Below, one piece after another: positions 1 through 9,493 of a stretch of 64,000 nt of DNA (position 1 is its first letter; every line of letters starts with the position of its first letter). The position numbers and the translations under genes are program-made. Source of the stretch: Eutreptiella sp. 'Long Island Sound 2002' (Eukaryota > Euglenozoa > Euglenophyceae > Eutreptiales > Eutreptiaceae); contig OZ038387.1 of NCBI GenBank assembly GCA_964036045.1, forward strand, positions 16,701,420-16,765,419. Direction: 5' to 3'. A model generated the notes under the pieces. The model was not told where the DNA came from and did no database searches. It saw only the letters and a program-made list of their open reading frames with translations.

Positions 1-14
1 AATTGTTCTATTAC

Positions 15-120
15 ATAATCGTTCCCATCTAACATTTATCGGCCTGAAAACTCGGCCCCCCAGGAGCGAAGCGAACGGGCCGAGTTTTCAGGCCGATAAA
101 TGTTAGATGGGTACGATTAT
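15..120. repeat. 44-bp-arm palindrome (cruciform-capable)
   Basis: Positions 15-58 are the reverse complement of 77-120 with one mismatch, around an 18-base spacer. The inner 35 bases (24-58 and 77-111) pair perfectly. The arm contains CATCTAACATTTATCGGCC, which is related to the terminal repeats of the element beginning at 121 and recurs near its right end (about 2,438-2,462). It is probably a second terminus of the same transposon family. A terminator or regulatory hairpin is less likely. Confidence 0.9.
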
Positions 121-292
121 TCAAAAGTGTTAGATAGAGAGGCGAGTTTTCAGGACGATAATCGTTAGATGAATATCAGCGGCATCTAGCGCCTAGCTCA
201 TTGTGGCAAGCCCTGAGTGTAAGGTTGCAAACAAGGGGAGGAAACGGCAGGGAGCAAGCACGGGCAACAAGACATGGGCAAATGCGTTACTG

Positions 293-420
293 GCTTTATA
301 TCCGTGGCATAGGCACGAGGATCCGTGGTATATAACACAGGATATCGCAGCGGTGATATCCCGTGTTATATACCACGGATATCTGCGGATATCCCGGGTT
401 ATATACCACGGATATCTGCG
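293..420. repeat. Palindromic ATATCCGTGG/CCACGGATAT cluster, left copy
   Basis: TATACCACGGATATC and its complement GATATCCGTGGTATA recur head-to-head and head-to-tail (about 293, 330, 371 and 401), each able to form a short hairpin. The same family returns inside the element at 1,150-1,350 and outside it at 7,330-7,460. The cluster is partly in frame with the ORF at 325-762, where it reads as an IPRISADIPGYIPRISA-type peptide. Confidence 0.8.
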
Positions 421-762
421 GAGGAACCTAAGGAAGAGAAGGCCTCTAATAGTGCTACTTTGTCTCCAAAGCGTGAGGTGGTGTGTGTTAGCCTCAGTCC
501 AGTTAAAGCACAAAAGAAACGAAAGGAACAGACACCCTCTCCATCCTCTGCAAGGATTACCATTGATCTCACTGCGGAGGAGGAGTATGCCTCCTTCCCT
601 TTGACACAATTGAGTGAGAGGGAACCATCTACATATGAGCTCAATGAGAAGGAGAGCATTGTATATGAGCGTGAGATGTACCGTGTATGGGCAGCCCCGG
701 CAACACCCAATGAGTCAGGATTTGTCAGCTGTTCCATCACCATTTGCTTAGGCCATGTTTGA
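325..762 (+). CDS. Ser/Glu/Lys-rich ORF, probable 5' part of the PHD-finger protein
   Basis: This 145-codon ORF starts inside the palindromic repeat cluster and continues into a Ser-, Glu- and Lys-rich segment with a basic stretch (KAQKKRKEQ, plausible nuclear signal). It overlaps the following PHD ORF in another frame (755-991), so a frameshift or an unrecognised intron near 745 would be needed to join them. No named domain is visible. If the two are joined, the protein would be a disordered, nuclear, acidic/basic chain ending in a zinc finger. It may equally be a broken transposon gene. Its first 30 or so codons are repeat-derived, so the real start could be further downstream. Confidence 0.35.
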   Translation: MVYNTGYRSGDIPCYIPRISADIPGYIPRISAEEPKEEKASNSATLSPKREVVCVSLSPVKAQKKRKEQTPSPSSARITIDLTAEEEYASFPLTQLSEREPSTYELNEKESIVYEREMYRVWAAPATPNESGFVSCSITICLGHV

Positions 763-991
763 AGAGCAACCCAAAAAAAAGGTGAAAAAGGAAGTGCAGG
801 TGAAAAAGGAAATGCAATGCTACCGTTGTGATTATCCCATCAAAAAGAATGCATGTGGTGGCCAACGACCTGTCACATGTGACATTTGCCATGCTGTGTA
901 TCATATGTCTTGTGCCAAGCTCAGGTTTCCTCCGAAGCATGGTTCCTCGGCCTGCGAATCTTGTGTCACCGAAATGATTGGCTCCCAGTAG
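755..991 (+). CDS. PHD-type zinc-finger protein (element-borne)
   Basis: The 78-residue ORF opens with a Lys-rich stretch (PKKKVKKEVQVKKE, resembling a nuclear localisation signal). A complete C4-H-C3 pattern follows: CYRC, then CDIC-HAVY-HMSC, then CESC close to the C-terminus. The C-x2-C-x4-H-x2-C centre is characteristic of PHD fingers, which as a family bind histone tails or mediate protein contacts in chromatin. The finger sits inside the 2.4-kb inverted-repeat element and faces a second PHD-like ORF on the other strand. Nothing catalytic is attached. Function as a transposon accessory or chromatin-targeting factor is inference. The start is uncertain because the upstream frame may be joined by a frameshift or splice. 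Confidence 0.6.
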   Translation: MFEEQPKKKVKKEVQVKKEMQCYRCDYPIKKNACGGQRPVTCDICHAVYHMSCAKLRFPPKHGSSACESCVTEMIGSQ

Positions 992-1149
992 AGCATCTAT
1001 ATGTGCCTAACTGTTCCATGGTTGTAGAGAGCTTGCTTGAAGCTCTACGAAAGAAAGCTCGTTTCGGATTTGTTCTACTCCAAGTGGTGTTCACAAACGT
1101 GTTTTGCATGTGTCTCCTATGCAAGGGTGTTCATGGGGAGTGTGCAAGG

Positions 1150-1350
1150 ATGCGCGCTAATATCCTGTGGTTATATACCACGGATATCTGCGGATATCCT
1201 CGTGCCTTAATGCCACGGATATAATATTTGTGCCTAATAACACGGATATCTGCGTTGTATCCTGTGGCATATACCACGGATATCTCCCTCCGGTCGATAT
1301 CCGTGGTATATGCCACAGGATACAACGCAGATATCCGTGTTATAGGCACA
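1150..1350. repeat. Palindromic ATATCCGTGG/CCACGGATAT cluster, right copy
   Basis: At least five alternating copies of TATACCACGGATATC and GATATCCGTGGTATA (about 1,162, 1,200, 1,271, 1,300, 1,332), forming nested inverted repeats, for example around 1,240-1,345, where a run reading out to CACGGATATCTGCGTTGTAT is mirrored by ATACAACGCAGATATCCGTG. The cluster lies between the two convergent PHD ORFs of the element. Confidence 0.8.
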
Positions 1351-1473
1351 AATACTGTATAGAGTATGAACTGCGTGATCACTGTACTTGTGGTGATGGG
1401 TACCGGTGTCTTTCAGCTGAAATGGAATGTGTGGCGTTCCCATAATGACATGGTTGCCAAGCAAAATGGATGG

Positions 1474-1941
1474 TCAATAGTCAAATTCCTCGCGACAACA
1501 AGGACCCACACCATCGTCCACTTTCATGGTAGAAGTGGACGAGGTAGCATAAAAGCAAGACTCATGGTAAGGTGCATTGCACACTTTGCACTGAATGCGG
1601 GCACCACCACGCAAGGGTCGCCAAACAAAAATCTCGCACGAACACTTGGAGCACGTATTCTCCCGTGGCACATGCCTTGGAGGATACCGTGGGTGACGCA
1701 TTCGCTTGAATGGTTGTGGTACATTGGAGAAATCCTGATTGACTGCGACTCCCTCGGGTGCCGGTGGGGCCTCCCAAGTCGCGGTCCTATAAATTTCACG
1801 GGCATCTTGGAGGGAACGCTTGAGGGAGGGCTGCGTGAGAGGCCGTTTGTCATAATCCCACTCACTATCATCCTCATTCAAAGACTCTGCGGAGTTCTCC
1901 TCCTCAAGGAGATCTACAGACACACCACTCAAAAATCCCAA
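1474..1941 (-). CDS. Second PHD-like zinc-finger protein (element-borne, antisense)
   Basis: This 155-residue ORF begins with an acidic segment (LLEEENSAESLNEDDSEW). It has a middle region with basic residues (FKRMRHPRYPPRH) and ends in a Cys/His cluster: CSKC, then CKVC-NAPY-HESC and a final CC. The C-x2-C-x4-H-x2-C core matches the centre of the plus-strand finger at 755-991 (CDIC-HAVY-HMSC), so the two may be paralogues within one element. The two ORFs converge. Upstream (toward 2,294 on this strand) lie frame-broken pieces that may be its 5' part. No transposase-type catalytic motif is seen. Assignment to the PHD family is from the Cys/His spacing only; the role is unknown. Confidence 0.55.
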   Translation of the reverse strand: MGFLSGVSVDLLEEENSAESLNEDDSEWDYDKRPLTQPSLKRSLQDAREIYRTATWEAPPAPEGVAVNQDFSNVPQPFKRMRHPRYPPRHVPRENTCSKCSCEIFVWRPLRGGARIQCKVCNAPYHESCFYATSSTSTMKVDDGVGPCCREEFDY

Positions 1942-1962
1942 GGATGAGTGAATAGAAGCAGG

Positions 1963-2294
1963 TCAAGCATGCACATCTTTGCTCGGCGATTCCACCCCCA
2001 CAAGCACATACTCACGCAAAGATCCCAACGATTCACACAACGAGGACTGTGAATTACGAACTTCTTCAGCAAAAGGAGCAATTTCAGCCACAACCTCGGC
2101 ATTGTTTTCGGCAATGCCGAGGGAAGTTCCTTCCAAAAGGAAGTCTCCGTCCAAGAGGCCAGGGCCCTTGGCGTTAGATGACACAGTCTCATCTTCATTG
2201 AGTTTGCAGCCTTGATAAGAATATCAAGGGCAGCACGATGGTACACCGCCAACGTTTTTTGGGCAACACCCAAATATTTGGCTGCATCGGCCAA
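1963..2294 (-). pseudogene. Helix-turn-helix-like fragment, frame-shifted
   Basis: On the minus strand one frame (from about 2,294) reads DAAKYLGVAQKTLAVYHRAA, which resembles the recognition part of small MerR/excisionase-like helix-turn-helix modules. It then loses coding character. A different frame (about 2,184-1,963) continues with an acidic helical segment (AENNAEVVAEIAPFAEEV) ending at a stop shortly before the start of the antisense PHD ORF. Together they suggest one protein split by a frameshift or intron, upstream of and co-oriented with the PHD-like ORF. The family call is tentative. Confidence 0.3.
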
Positions 2295-2521
2295 ACTAAC
2301 CTCCGAGTTCGCAAGTTTTGTGAATACTGAAAATGAAATTGCAAAGGTGGCCCAAATGGTTCAACAACATTGTGGGTGGTGTTGCGTGCTTTTTTGAATT
2401 TGAGAGATAATTTCCCCCATCTAACAGTTTTAGCAATTTTCAGGCCGATAAATGTTAGATGGACCGCGAGATTCATCTAACGATTATCGTCCTGAAAACT
2501 CGCCTCCATCTAACACTTTTA

Positions 2522-5500
2522 AACTTAAGAGTAATGTGATGTATTCCGACATGCATGCAAAGGTAGCACAATTCAACCATGACATGATGTGGAAACAAAA
2601 GAACCAATTCAGCTAACCTAAGCATAGCTTGCATTCACAGTAAATCACCAAAAACCAAAAGGCAAGTGCAGATGAGGCAAAAGAAGCAACTGCACAACAA
2701 CCAACTCAGTCCTCATTCACTTCCATGACAGGCCTTCCTTTATTTGGTACAAAAACCACGGCAGGGCGCGGCACAGACCATTTACGCCCCCCCCCCCCCT
2801 ATAGGCGGCACGGCACGGCACAAGCCGTTTACGCCCCCCCCCCCCCCCCCAGCCGTACTGCACTATGAGATATGCGGTGAGCGGGCCGTGTTGAATCAAG
2901 GTTCAGATATGTGTTAAAATTCAACGCTTGCACAAAGCAGGCACGAAACAACTCCTCAGTGGCCGGCCATAGGCTGAAACGTAACAGCATGGTTTTCCAA
3001 CCATGGCGCGACCCTTGCGTATTGCTCACACCAACGTAGAAGAGGAGCCAAAGCCATCATCGGAGGAGGCTCCCCTTTCCAATGATCCGGTGGCTGATTC
3101 CGAGTCAAGCCCCGCAAAGGTTAGTGTCACCTCCTCCCAATCTGCTGTCTCCCTTGACTTGCCGATTGCAAAAGCACGTCTAGTCAAAACTCCCACAAGT
3201 TCATTGTTGTGAACACTATGGATGTGTGGCAGGAAACAAGATTCATAACTTGGCTTGGAATTATTTCAACAAATCTCCGTGGACATATCAACAAGGCACA
3301 AATTACTCTCAAACCGCTAGATAAGCCACCCTTTATGTATCGCATTCAACTTCAACACACCCCCATCAATTGAGCCCACACAAACGTAGGAAATGTGCGT
3401 GTCCTCATGATTATGCCGCCTTGAGTGCGAATTTAGATCTTTCACATGGTGTCAAACCAAAAAGAAAGCGATGTGGCACACATTGGTGCCCCACTTTACT
3501 AAATCGTGTTTCAACTTCCACACAAGCAATAAATCGTGCATTCCGGTTACGGTCCCCAGCTGGCATGCACAAACATGCATGCATTCGTGTCGTTAGAAAG
3601 AAATGCATTGAGGGCTAGCATGCATCATTACACATGTCAGTTTGCAGATTTGTCCCGGATTCCATTGGTATCAAACCAACTAAAGGGGCAAGGAGTGAGA
3701 ATTTGGGTGAGGCATTCACCAAATTTGAAAAGTGAAGTTTCGAAACCTTTTTCCTCAGGCATGAAACAACATGGGCCCACACCATCCGATGAATGAATCT
3801 CGTTGACTTCAACAAAATGGATCCGTGTCACACACAAAATGGATCATGTCACACGAAACTAACAGCAGCGTGGTTTGGGCGATGGGAAGCACAAACACAA
3901 CAAAAGCAATGTTCTCAAATGGCCATTCACATTTTTCGGGGCAAGGTGGTTGTGACGCAAGCTCATTTTCCAACTTGAGGAGCTAACCCATTGTTCTTCA
4001 TCACCATCTTCATCACCATCAGTCGATTTAAAGGAAAACGGTGTTGTATCGAGGTGTGACATGTTTACTTGTGCAGGTTTTCAAGGCCGGTATGACAATG
4101 ATGGAATACCATGAACACATACTAGGTTTGGAAAAGGGGTGCTAATGGGAATGTGGAGCTTCGTTGCGCACATTGGGAGCTATCTTGCCGACCTACACCG
4201 AACAAATGGGTCATTGCGTGGGCATTGGTGGTGCTACTGGTGGTGGAGCTACCAATGGAGGTTTGGTGACAATGTGGATTCCGCGGATCCTGGCCTACTC
4301 ACCCCCCCCCTTCCCCCCCAAATCTGCGGATTCTGCTGGTTCTGCGGATTTTGCGGATTTTGTGGATTTTGCAATAAAAACCGACCAGAATGAGAAACCT
4401 CCAATAGCGGGCGCAGCAACCTTAGCATTATTTTGGACTTGGTTTCCACATTCTTGCGCACCTCACTGAACCCAAATCTTGCATGGCCCCATCCCTCAAT
4501 TGCAAAAGCACGACAAAAGCATGGGCCCACTCTTCCAATTGTGCCAACAAATCCTCCTGGTTGACAATCAATCTCAAGAAATCAACCAACTCAGGTTGTC
4601 AGAGGTGCAGTTTGGTGACCCGCTTAAGAATGTCCACCGTAAAGGAAGTGGTGTCCGTTAGGGACCAAAGAAGCGTTCAGCAAGCGTTGCAATATCTTCC
4701 CTATCCAGTGCACTGTCCCTCTCCTTGCTCCTTGCCGCCGCCAACTTCTTAGCGTTCTCATCAAGAAGGTGCTACAACCGCCACCTGTAGTACATTGTTA
4801 GAACTAAGGGGTGTACTCACTCAGCTCATACGACCAATCAAGAAAAGCACAACAAGCGCAAGCACTACTTCACGAGTGTGGGATCTTCAATGACATTGGC
4901 TACATATTGGCTACAGGTCCGTATGAAGTCGTTTTATTGGACATTATCTCACCATAGTATCTCCCCAGTGTCAGCCCTTGTACACAGCGTGAGCAATGGA
5001 CCATGAGAACATAAGCCTAAAGAGTAATCATGAGCATGCAAGTATTCTAATCCCTATGGTTGGCACGGCAAAACGAGGCAACACAGAGGCTTATCAAAGT
5101 GACATCCAAAAATGGAGCTGCAGTGCAAGAAATGTCCTGTGTGCTTTCGCCTCAGGGTTGCATGCATCTCGTGCATGTGCACATCAATGCATATGTGGCA
5201 TGCGAAACAATGTTGAACAACACATTTTGCCGCACTCCCAAGATCATGTATTCACCATGCTCGAAGGGTGCACACATGTATTGAAAGACAGCTTCTCCAA
5301 AGTGGTTAGTACTTGACGTGAGATCATCTTGAAAAATGTCATGTGAGGCTACAACGAGAGAGAGAGAGAGAGAAAACTCTCGATAATCGTCGGGCAAAGT
5401 GTCCAAGAAGGGCAAACCAAACAATACACCCTCAGGGCTCTGCCACCAATCCTTTGCAAAATAAGCCCACCCTCACCTCATCTTGTACTCTGGGGCACGG

Positions 5501-7051
5501 GGCAGCCAATTTTTAAACCGTTCCGAGCCCCCATACTCCTTCAAACGAATGAGCAAAGGGAAGGAAGGTGAACAAGGGGAGCAGCAAGGCCTTGGCCGCG
5601 TTCCCTCGGTATCTCAATTCCGCAATGCACCTTGATCATCAATTTCCAGACTCCGATGGGACAACCTGAGATACTCCTTACATTATACAGTGACATGCGG
5701 TCCAATAATAGTCCAGGTGGCTAAAGAAGAGTGTCCAAGATTCACCTAGTGACCGGTCCTAAGTTCAAGTCCCGACACTACATTATTTTTATGTGCAACA
5801 TTTCAAATTATTTGAGGGCCTGGATTGCCACCAGTGATGCCATCTTGCGATGTTGTTACCGTTCCCATTATACTCCCAGCATTTGCATGCACAAAGGTGT
5901 TGTACTGTTTGCGGTTGGTTTAGAGCGGGGCACAACCCGACCACGAGCGGTGAAACATGGCAATGGTCCAGGTATCACTCTTTCCCCAACGACCAGGGTG
6001 CACAAGGGCGAGGGACCCTCGGCCCTGATGAAGCAAGCAGTCAAGTCAGAATCAATAATGCTCTGCCGGTTGCCCCCCCGCCACTCCAGACTCCAAGAGC
6101 CTTGGCTGACGCCGGCTATCAGGGTGGGCCCCATACGGATACTGGTACTGTTTGCGGTTGGTTGGGCAGTGATTGCGATCATGCAGGCAATCCTGCTACT
6201 TGCCTACCGCAACTTGCACTTCTTGCGGCGGTTGAGTAGTGCTGATCCCCAATGGGGGTCAGCACACAGCTGAATTTTTGGCAGAAGTCGCAAAAAATTC
6301 GAGATTCGACCACCCTGTAAGTTGAGAAAATAGTCAAAACGATCTCCAAAGTGCTAGAAATCTGACATCCATGGATTCCCAATATTCCCTAGGGATCCCC
6401 TACCTGTAGTGAGGGTGATGAGGTAGTAGTGTGCATAAGAGGGCGTGGATAATAAACCAGGGTGCCGACGTTGTCGGGGGGGGGGGCTGATGATCCACAG
6501 GTTCAGAAATTGTGATAGTAGGCATATGAATCAGGGTGCCGAGGTTATCGGGGAGCCTGATGTCTCCAATCGCAGCTAATTGATGTTACTCTTCCATATG
6601 GCTTCCTGCTGGCACTTGCATAACGCGTTGAAATTCATTAATAAACTCTGGTGGTGCGAAAAGTGTTACTCAGCTGTCATTGCTCGTGCGGCGTCCGGGT
6701 CAACAGTGGTGGGAAGATGCGCATGCGCATCGACCCACCAATCCCTTCAACTTCAACCTCCCTCAACAGAGACACTGAGACAGCCGAAAATGTACCCCGT
6801 GGGACGGTGAGACCGCATGCATGCGTGCGTCGTCAGCTGATATTTCAAGGATCGAGACACATAGTCAATGTGGATGTACGTGTGCATATGTTGGAAGATC
6901 AGGGTACCAAAAACCCCTACAATCCATTTTAGTTTTAGTTTTGTTATACATGTCCGTGCCAAGGTGGCGAGTTGGAAGTTTATTTGATGACACAACTTTC
7001 GTACCTTCCCAACAAGAAAATGTTGCAATTTGCAATGGCTAATTTAGTTTT
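2522..7051. other. Intergenic relic region, no supported gene
   Basis: Only short, mutually overlapping ORFs occur here. Visible structure: two long poly-C runs (about 2,787-2,800 and 2,835-2,850), GATTTTG/GGTTCTG-type short repeats near 4,320-4,370, a GA dinucleotide tract near 5,350-5,372, a B-box-like motif AAGTTCAAGTCCCGAC at about 5,760, and two copies of TACTGTTTGCGGTTGGTT (about 5,905 and 6,146). No domain was recognised. Confidence 0.5.
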
Positions 7052-7429
7052 GTGCATGAGAACTTTGTGCATCTTTTTTGCAAGAAGTTTATCACAATTT
7101 TGCAATGTGTTCCATGTGGTGATAAGGAGGCGTTGGTGCTTTGGTGCTCTTGTCGAAGTAAATGTGGTATTGCCGAAACCGATTTGGGCGAACCATGTAT
7201 TACAATGAAAGGAGCTGCAACATGGCTATGGACAAAGAAAGCAATTCTGCAAGCTCTTGATCCACCACGGTGTGTGCTTTTATTGTGCAAATGGATACGA
7301 ATTGTGGCTTTACATTGCAAGGTTTGTACTTGCTATATCCGTGGCATGGCCCCAAGAAATCCGCGGCATATGACCCGGGATACCGTAGTGGTGATATCTT
7401 GGGTCATATGTCAAAGATCCGGTCGGTAA
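7052..7429 (+). pseudogene. Cys-rich ORF, possible transposon zinc-finger relic
   Basis: The ORF includes a patterned Cys segment (CVPCGDKEALVLWCSCRSKC) followed by a Trp-containing stretch (ATWLWTKKAI) and another Cys cluster (CKVCTC). Its 3' end runs into the same palindromic ATATCCGTGG repeat family that fills the element at 121-2,521, suggesting a related but broken insertion. No catalytic domain is seen, and it could be chance coding potential. Confidence 0.25.
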
Positions 7430-7460
7430 TGCCACGGGATATTGGGTAGATATCCATGTC
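7330..7460. repeat. Third cluster of the ATATCCGTGG palindromic repeat
   Basis: TATATCCGTGGCATGGCCCC, CGCGGCATATGACCCGGGAT and their near-complements alternate here, ending with CCACGGGATATTGGG and a GATATCCATGTCATAGGC variant. It is the same family as 293-420 and 1,150-1,350 but more diverged. Confidence 0.65.
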
Positions 7461-8331
7461 ATAGGCTTATATTGTGGCTTGTACATTGGTGTGTGCGTAG
7501 CGGTTGCTTGTGGATTTTGCGGCTCAGATCCGTTTCGGTGGGGTTGGCAAGAAGGGGGGGGGGGGGTACGGTCCATTTGCGAGGGGGGGGGGGGTTGCAG
7601 CACCCTAATCTCCGGCGATAGCATAGGAGCTTCCATTTGGAGTTGATCGTTGCATCTTCTCATGGATCCTCCCGCAATATGGGATTTCCTTCTCAAACCT
7701 AGCCAGAGGGGTTGAATATTGCCACGCCAAATTTGGCCATTTGCGCGCACCAGTCTCGCATTCGGGGTTTCCTTTAAGCCCTTTGAAGTTGCGCTTTTCA
7801 AGCCAAAGATGACGCAAATGTTTGCTCCACGAAGTTTTTGTATTGCAGTTAAATGAAGGAAAATTGGGGGGGGATGAAAGGTAAAAGTGACCATTAACTA
7901 AGGGTGGGCGGAAAAATATCCAAAATATTTCTCAAAATTCTTCCATTCCCTTTGTCTCGGAACAAAGTAAGCTTTTCTTTCGGCAATGCATGATGTGTTG
8001 AATCACAGCAAGTTCAAGAGATCAATTGCATTCAACGCATCGTCAACCAAATGCTTACATCAACCCAAGGTCCAGCAAACGCTTGGACTCCTAGAATTTA
8101 AAAGTATAGAACCACAAAATCTTGTCTTGGTGTTCGCACTTGCTTTGCTCCCCTTACTCTGCAACCAAATTCGAGCCGCTGATGTGATTGATAGAGCCAA
8201 AAGGGGAAGCAAAATTTGAGGTTGAAACGAGGGGGTTGGTTCTTGCTTGTCGATTGGAGTAGTCGTTCAAAAAATTACGAGAGATTCCCAAACACTAGAA
8301 CACCCAATCTTGGCTTGGCGGCAAGCGCAAG

Positions 8332-8562
8332 TCATAGGAGGTTCTTTTGTTTGTTGGAAATGAAAACATGCAAGGGAGCCCAAGAGTCATCTTCTTCCCC
8401 ACAACCCTTCCATGACACCAAATAATATGGGTTGCCATGATGAAGTTTCTTCGCAACGATGCTCTTTGCCTCAAACTCCTCTTCTCCCTCAGCACCACTC
8501 CCACTCTCATCCCTCTCTTTCGCTAAGCCTGAAAACAGGTCACAACATGTTCCCGAGTTCAA
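8332..8562 (-). pseudogene. Chromodomain-containing fragment
   Basis: The minus-strand ORF of 76 residues contains a recognisable chromodomain from about residue 29 to 67. An F-E-A-K-S-I-V start (the Y/F-x-V-E-x-I position of the family) is followed by YYLVSWKG at 46-53 and EEDDSW ending at 61. Two of the usual aromatic cage positions (F30, W51) are present, while the usual Tyr after WKG is Cys54. Chromodomains read methylated histone tails, and in genomes they are common both in chromatin proteins and at the end of Ty3/gypsy chromovirus integrases. The ORF ends soon after the domain and no integrase is visible nearby, so it is either a single exon of a host gene or a retroelement remnant. 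Confidence 0.6.
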
Positions 8563-8729
8563 ATATAAGAGACCCTGTACCGTTTAAGAGACCTAGGCAT
8601 TTGGCTTTGAATGAAAAGACCAAGAGACGCAGGTATACTGTCAAGGGGTTTAGAGTGGGCTTCCTTTGATGGCATGAATCCAATGCAGCATGCATGTATT
8701 TTTGCATTTAGATGTGTATATGTGCATCT

Positions 8730-8730
<1 letters not shown>

Positions 8731-8768
<38 letters not shown>
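8731..8768. repeat. CT dinucleotide microsatellite
   Basis: An uninterrupted run of TC/CT dinucleotides of about 36 bases. Flanking sequence from 8,570 to 9,493 shows no supported gene. Confidence 0.95.
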
Positions 8769-8771
<3 letters not shown>

Positions 8772-9493
8772 CTTTGGGGGTACCGCAGTGCCTCACCTCG
8801 TGAATCGACCGTTTCTCTGCAAAAAGCTTTCGCTCAGGCCATTGAGCTCTTTTGCATGTGCTTTGTCTTGCGTCTCTGAGCCGTGGTAAAGTGAGCCTCC
8901 GTTGAAGCGCAGACGGTGTTGTAGTATCCAAGCAGGCACACACGCAGATGTTTGATTGACGTGGTAGAGTATTGAGTTGAACGTCACGACATGTTCCATT
9001 GTAACATCCATGTACCTGTTCATGCACGCTTGGGCACATTCTCACGCACGGAAGCACACTTGTCCTAGAACTACCTTGAGAATCTACTACGCCTAGTGGA
9101 ACCAAATATGACCGGCGGTGCGTTTTCCCAAGGCCAAACAGGACTCCCACGTGAGTCATTATCCGTTTTTGCGGTTGCCGCCATCCCCCTCTACCCCTGG
9201 TTCAACGCATCGCGACCCACCGGTGGGAATAGCACCCACACCGCGGGCGAAGAGATTCAGAAAGGGCAAAGGGCAAGCACAGAAAGACAGCAGTGGACAA
9301 AATTTGATGCCACCATTGACGCGCACAGTGCACTGCTCCTTGCTGTTTCATCCTTTCGAGACATGTCTTGCTGAAGGTGGTTTTCTTTGCTTTCGCTTTG
9401 CTTGCTTGTCGTCTTCTTTGAGACACCCCAAAGCCCACGCAACCGCAAGATTTATTTATTCCTTGCAACTCACCTCCCCACTCATTGTAGCGT

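Larger units (their letters stand above)
121..2521. mobile_element. Transposon-like element with compound terminal inverted repeats
   Basis: Bases 122-174 match the reverse complement of 2,471-2,521 almost perfectly over about 50 bases, with one two-base indel near the tip. The shared core is GTTTTCAGGACGATAATCG. A second, related motif lies just inside the right end (2,438-2,462) and just outside the left end (the palindrome at 15-120), so the termini are compound. The interior carries two convergent ORFs with PHD-like zinc fingers, a helix-turn-helix-like fragment and many copies of a palindromic ATATCCGTGG motif. No transposase with a recognisable catalytic core was seen, so it may be non-autonomous, decayed, or of an unfamiliar family. 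The target-site duplication cannot be called because the true outer edge is uncertain. Confidence 0.65.

Noticed and set aside
5718-5772. tRNA-like sequence with AGTTCAAGTCCCGAC
   Set aside because: The B-box-like motif is good, but the T stem and acceptor stem do not pair.
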